From Conidiobolus incongruus B7586 (Eukaryota > Entomophthoromycota > Entomophthoromycetes > Entomophthorales > Conidiobolaceae), in contig JNEM01004026.1 in NCBI GenBank assembly GCA_000697335.1, forward strand, positions 1 through 13,601: a DNA stretch of 13,601 bases. Direction: 5' to 3'. Under the pieces are notes generated by a model. The model was not told the DNA's origin. It saw nothing but the letters and a program-made list of their open reading frames with translations, and searched no databases. Shown piece by piece: positions 10,251-13,601 of the stretch. A program made the position numbers and the translations under genes. Position 1 is the stretch's first letter, and each line of letters begins with the position of its first letter.

Positions 10251-11139
10251 CGAGTCCCATTATCGAAGTCTATAGTTATCGATTTGGATTTGTAGAGGAA
10301 GAGCAATCATCCCGAGAAGGCTTTCCTCCATTTCGATACGTTTTATAACCCAGACCGAGCGTTCCACTTCCAGATCCATTTGTTGGGATGCATTGCTCGA
10401 CTGATCGACGATCTGTTGCAGAATTAGTCCCGTCAAGTTGAGAGATGAGGTCTCAAGCTTATAGAAACTCCAGTGTCGCAAACGCCTATTCAATCCAACG
10501 AAAAACCGTTCCGAGCTCTCATTGTAATCTACTTTTTGGTACTTCGTCCATCCCTCAAGGATTTGAACCGCACTGTCAACCCGACAATACTGACAACTAT
10601 ACAGCCCGTCTGGGTTGCAATTCATTTGCTCAACATTCCGATATCCCTTTGTATTTCTATCAGAAAACACCACTCGAGAGTAGTCAATGAATTCACAAGT
10701 TTGATATTGGCATCGTAAAAATTCTTCCAAACTCCCAAAGGTATCTATGGGAGATTAATCGACCTTATAACCCGTCCAACCTATGCAGAATACCCATCAC
10801 CAACTCGAACGCATCAAATCTCTTCAATTCCATGGCGTTTTCCACAACTCACCCGAGCGACACTCTCAGTATTATGGACAGTTTACGAAAAAATTTATTT
10901 AATTTCTGCAATCCTTCCGACCTACTCGAAGCATTTTGGGATCAAATTAAACTTATATTACCAACTCAACAAGGCTTAGGATCTGTGTTGGATAATTTTG
11001 CACAAGCTTTGAATATTACTGGTATAAGTTTCAGTTGAATAATAAAACTTCAGGGGTTCAGAGTCCCACAAAAGAGATGGAGGAGTTGAGTGTAAGTACA
11101 CCCATTTCAAATGGGGATAGGGTTGGAAGTCCTCTCTAA
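10251..11139 (+). other. C-terminal domain of the IML1 relic
   Basis: After SIVIDLD and a TAG (10293), the frame gives NHPEKAFLHFDTFYNPDRAFHF and LIDDLLQN-TAG-SR. The family has NW(S/A)R at that point, so Trp has again become a stop (10425-10427). GLKLIETP and the INPF-like block follow. A frame change between about 10610 and 10645 leads to Q-TGA-IHK (yeast QYIHH), YLWEINRPYNPSN and FCNPSDLLEAFWDQI, the usual end of the family. A last frame change near 11030 opens a hydrophilic tail (SPTKEMEELS...) that stops at 11137-11139. The tail is less certain than the domain. Confidence 0.75.
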
Positions 11140-12454
11140 ATACGATTAAATTTGAGAAAGCTAAGAAAAAAATTTTTGAACGATTTAAAACTGTTTTATA
11201 AAGCTTTTAATATTATAATCATTAAACTCATTATCAAATTTTTTAAAATAATATCTTTATTTTTATGGAAATATCATTAAAATCCAAAATTTCACTTCAA
11301 AAGAATTAATATTTATTAAATAATTGATTTTGATAAATAATAGTATGTTATATATTCATTATATTGACTCGAAATATTAAAAGATAAAATACAATTTATT
11401 TCAATATCAATTTTAATACTCGAATTCCAATACTAGTTCATTAATTCATAATTTAAGATAAATAATTTAGAGATTTCTATATTAAATACTGTATATTATT
11501 CTTTTGAAATATATATAATATTATCATTATCATTCTCATTGTGTTTGTAAGATATGATTTAGAATATATGATATTGGATTTGATGTTTTATAAAAATCAA
11601 AATCATATCGTTTAATGATAAAAAAATTCTCATTTTGATATACATCATATTTAATAATTGAGCTTTTAATTAAAAATATTTATTTTAAATATAAAAATAA
11701 TATTCATGAATTTGGAAATATACAAAGGGAAGGTATAACTGAAATTACTATATTAATTAAATTAAAGAAATAAAAATATATTTGATATTAATGATTATTA
11801 AATATCAATATATATATCCAATTGATTAAAAATTAATATCAAATATTTTAATTAAACATGATTTCTATAAATTTAAATATTTTACTATTAATTTGAAATA
11901 GTTATCATTAATAATAAATGATCACATAATATAATATATTCAATATATGTAATATCGATTGCCAAGGGAATTTTAATATAAAGTAAATGATATTATATAA
12001 TTTATAGCTTTATTTAAATTAAATCAAGATTATTTATTTAAATATTATATTATAACCTTGGATTTAGAAAATTAGAAATTTTTTAATATCTGAGTTTTCA
12101 AATATATTATTAGTATCAAAAAATAAAATATACACATTTCTAATAGGAAAAAAATAATTTATATCATATATATAATAGCTTTTTTAATTAAAAAATTAAT
12201 TTTTTAAAATTTGTTATTTAACTTAATTATACTTAAATTAAAAAATAATCATCAAAAGTTTTTCATTTTAATATCAGTAAAACTTAACCATTAACCCACT
12301 AAAATTATTTGAAACTTATGAAGAGCTTTTGGTAATATAACATTATCTAAATTATTTTAAAATGAAAAGAGAAATTATTTAAAACCAATTAAAATCTAAA
12401 AAACTAACTTTAGTTATTACTATTTTAATTATTGATAGAGTTGAAAAATATATT

Positions 12455-12706
12455 GAAATATACCTTTTTATTTCAATTAAAGATATTTCAGGATATTTTA
12501 ATATTAGTCATATATATATATTATATATATTAGAGTTATAATTTAAATTAATTAATAAAAATATAAAATAAATTTTCTATAATTTAACTAAAGTTTAAAA
12601 AACTAGATCAGCTATTATTTAACAAAACTTATTAAGATAAAATCAAAAACCAAAGCTTTTACAATAAATTATTATAATTGATGATTTTTATCTCTTTTTG
12701 TAAAGT
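12455..12706. repeat. Diverged direct repeat, copy A
   Basis: This segment aligns with 13303-13565 over about 250 bases in the same orientation. The best block is around 12580-12690 (ATAATTTAACTAAAGTTTAA..., TTATTAAGATA, ATTATTATAATTGAT). It recurs with many substitutions at about 13425-13545, at roughly 70-75% identity by eye. Shared order of several distinctive words makes chance matching of AT-rich DNA less likely, but the exact ends are soft. A shorter related piece may lie at 12382-12445. Confidence 0.5.
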
Positions 12707-13302
12707 CCTTTATTAAAATATAAATCAAAATACTAAATTAAGCTAGATTAAGTTTTTTTTATAAATTTCTTTAAATTAATATTTTTTTGAATAAAAATAA
12801 ACTATTATTATATATATCATAATATTATATATTATTCTTATTTAATATTTAAAAGAAAATCAATTAATAATAAACTTTATAATATTTTTTTAAATAAAAC
12901 TATTTTTAATTTTTATTTTTAATATAACTTGAAAGTAATTATAATTTTAAATATTAATTTCATAATAAAAAATAACCAGAAAAAACTATCATATATAATA
13001 TACTTTTCGGATTATAACCCATATGATTTTAAATTCTTTAAATAATCAAAAAATTAAATTATAAAATAATTTTACAAAAAAATTTAACTAGTTGATAAAA
13101 CATTAAATCTTAGTCTTTATTAAACAAGTAATTATTATATTATTATAATTATTTTAAAAATATGATAAAAAATTATTAAAATTAAAAAACATAGATTTTA
13201 TATTAAATTTAAATTTATTTTTATATATCAAATGGTTTATTTTTATTAATTACAAAAAAATCATATTATTTAAATACAAACTTATATTAAATATTAATTA
13301 AC

Positions 13303-13565
13303 TAAAATATATTTTTATATCAACTAAAAAAATAGGAATATATCTTAATATTAAATATATAAATATATTATAGATAATAGAACTTAAGCTTAGATTGGTT
13401 AACTGAAATATAAAATCAATATATTATAATTTAATTAAAATTTAATAAACTAATATAATTATAATTAAATAAAACCTATTAAGATATAGACCAAAATCAA
13501 AACTTTTAAGGTTAATTATTATAATTGATAGATTATAAACTCTTCTATATTATTCTTTGTCAAAA
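13303..13565. repeat. Diverged direct repeat, copy B
   Basis: This is the second copy of the repeat at 12455-12706, about 850 bases downstream and in the same orientation. Corresponding words include GGAATATATCTTAATATTA, ATAATTTAATTAAAATTTAA, CCTATTAAGATA and ATTATTATAATTGATAGA. Many differences are C/T or G/A, as expected for old copies drifting to A+T. No coding capacity or terminal structure is visible, so the family cannot be named. Confidence 0.5.
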
Positions 13566-13601
13566 TATATTTTATAAGATTAAATAGAATTAAATTGATC
13601 A

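Larger units (their letters stand above)
6282..11139 (+). pseudogene. IML1: Decayed IML1/DEPDC5 homologue (SEACIT/GATOR1 subunit)
   Basis: In fungi Iml1, with Npr2 and Npr3, forms SEACIT at the vacuole. SEACIT is a GTPase-activating complex for the Rag GTPase Gtr1 that switches TORC1 off when amino acids are short. Family landmarks appear in order: VDKSLIEVEYLELTFKDQYL (about 6878-6937), RTARYFIFIE and TNHIVPIISLARI (7160-7335), HVMIITP (near 7570), LSKPPPH (7681), PHWIE (near 7916), YDKDVF (near 8220), APACLPLTADYY (8887-8922), LLKDLIFQCLVQGFQL (near 9050-9100), a DEP domain (9909-10079), FYNPDRAFHFQ (near 10340) and FCNPSDLLEAFWDQI (near 10906). The span of about 4.8 kb matches the roughly 1,500-1,600 residues usual for the family. 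The homology runs through all three forward frames, with about ten frame changes and at least a dozen in-frame stops. One intron (7064-7129) is still recognisable. The 5' boundary is inferred from expected length and a rise in GC; the 3' end is a coding-like tail ending at TAA 11137-11139. It is a host gene relic with no surviving full-length frame. Confidence 0.85.
11140..13601. other. AT-rich gene-free stretch downstream
   Basis: Composition drops abruptly to nearly pure A+T straight after the last stop of the IML1 relic. No frame looks coding on either strand, and I see no tRNA-like or structured RNA signal. Short TA runs occur near 12510-12530. The only larger structure I can support is the pair of diverged direct repeats listed separately. 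Confidence 0.6.

Noticed and set aside
6953-10427. A variant genetic code reading stops as Trp
   Set aside because: Both TGA and TAG fall at Trp sites, normal TGG codons are also present, other stops fall at non-Trp sites, and there are about ten frame changes. Recoding cannot explain this pattern; gene decay does.
10260-10730. 156-codon open frame on the minus strand
   Set aside because: It lies wholly antisense to the C-terminal domain of the IML1 relic, whose plus-strand frames match the family. The minus-strand protein has no motif I recognise, so it is a shadow.
7616-11040. Programmed frameshifting or many introns in a live IML1
   Set aside because: Most frame changes lack plausible splice sites or slippery sequences, and they are accompanied by in-frame stops at conserved residues.
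11140-13601. Transposon or retroelement remnants in the AT-rich flanks
   Set aside because: I saw no transposase or polymerase motifs, no terminal repeats and no target-site duplication. Only the diverged direct repeats could be supported.

Overview
The window looks like nuclear DNA from a fungus. It has two islands of moderate GC set in DNA that is, by eye, about 80-88% A+T. The larger island encodes a decayed relative of fungal IML1/DEPDC5, and it keeps a 66-bp intron with a yeast-like TACTAAT branch site. I cannot place the species. An ascomycete with yeast-like introns fits, but the evidence is thin.

Layout. 1-2210: AT-rich DNA with no gene I can support. 2211-2668: slightly less AT-rich upstream region ending in a TATAAATA box. 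2669-3067: a small intact gene for a 132-residue Ser-rich, basic protein that I do not recognise. 3068-3260: a balanced-composition tail, probably 3' UTR. 3261-6280: AT-rich DNA with no gene, but with one strong hairpin near 5857-5895. About 6280-11139 (+): a full-length but broken copy of IML1, the Iml1/DEPDC5 subunit of the SEACIT/GATOR1 complex that restrains TORC1. 11140-13601: AT-rich DNA containing a pair of diverged direct repeats.

The IML1 relic is the main content. Family landmarks appear in the right order along about 4.8 kb: the end of the N-terminal domain, SABA, linker, SHEN, DEP and the C-terminal domain. They are spread over all three forward frames, with about ten frame changes and more than a dozen in-frame stops. 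Several stops lie exactly where the family has a tryptophan (TGG to TGA or TAG), which points to G/C-to-A/T transitions. Its GC content is still close to coding and far above the flanks, so inactivation looks recent relative to the age of the AT-rich flanks. Whether an intact IML1 exists elsewhere in this genome cannot be told from the window. That decides whether this is a dead duplicate or loss of the amino-acid-sensing brake on TORC1. I found no tRNA, rRNA, CRISPR array or intact transposon.
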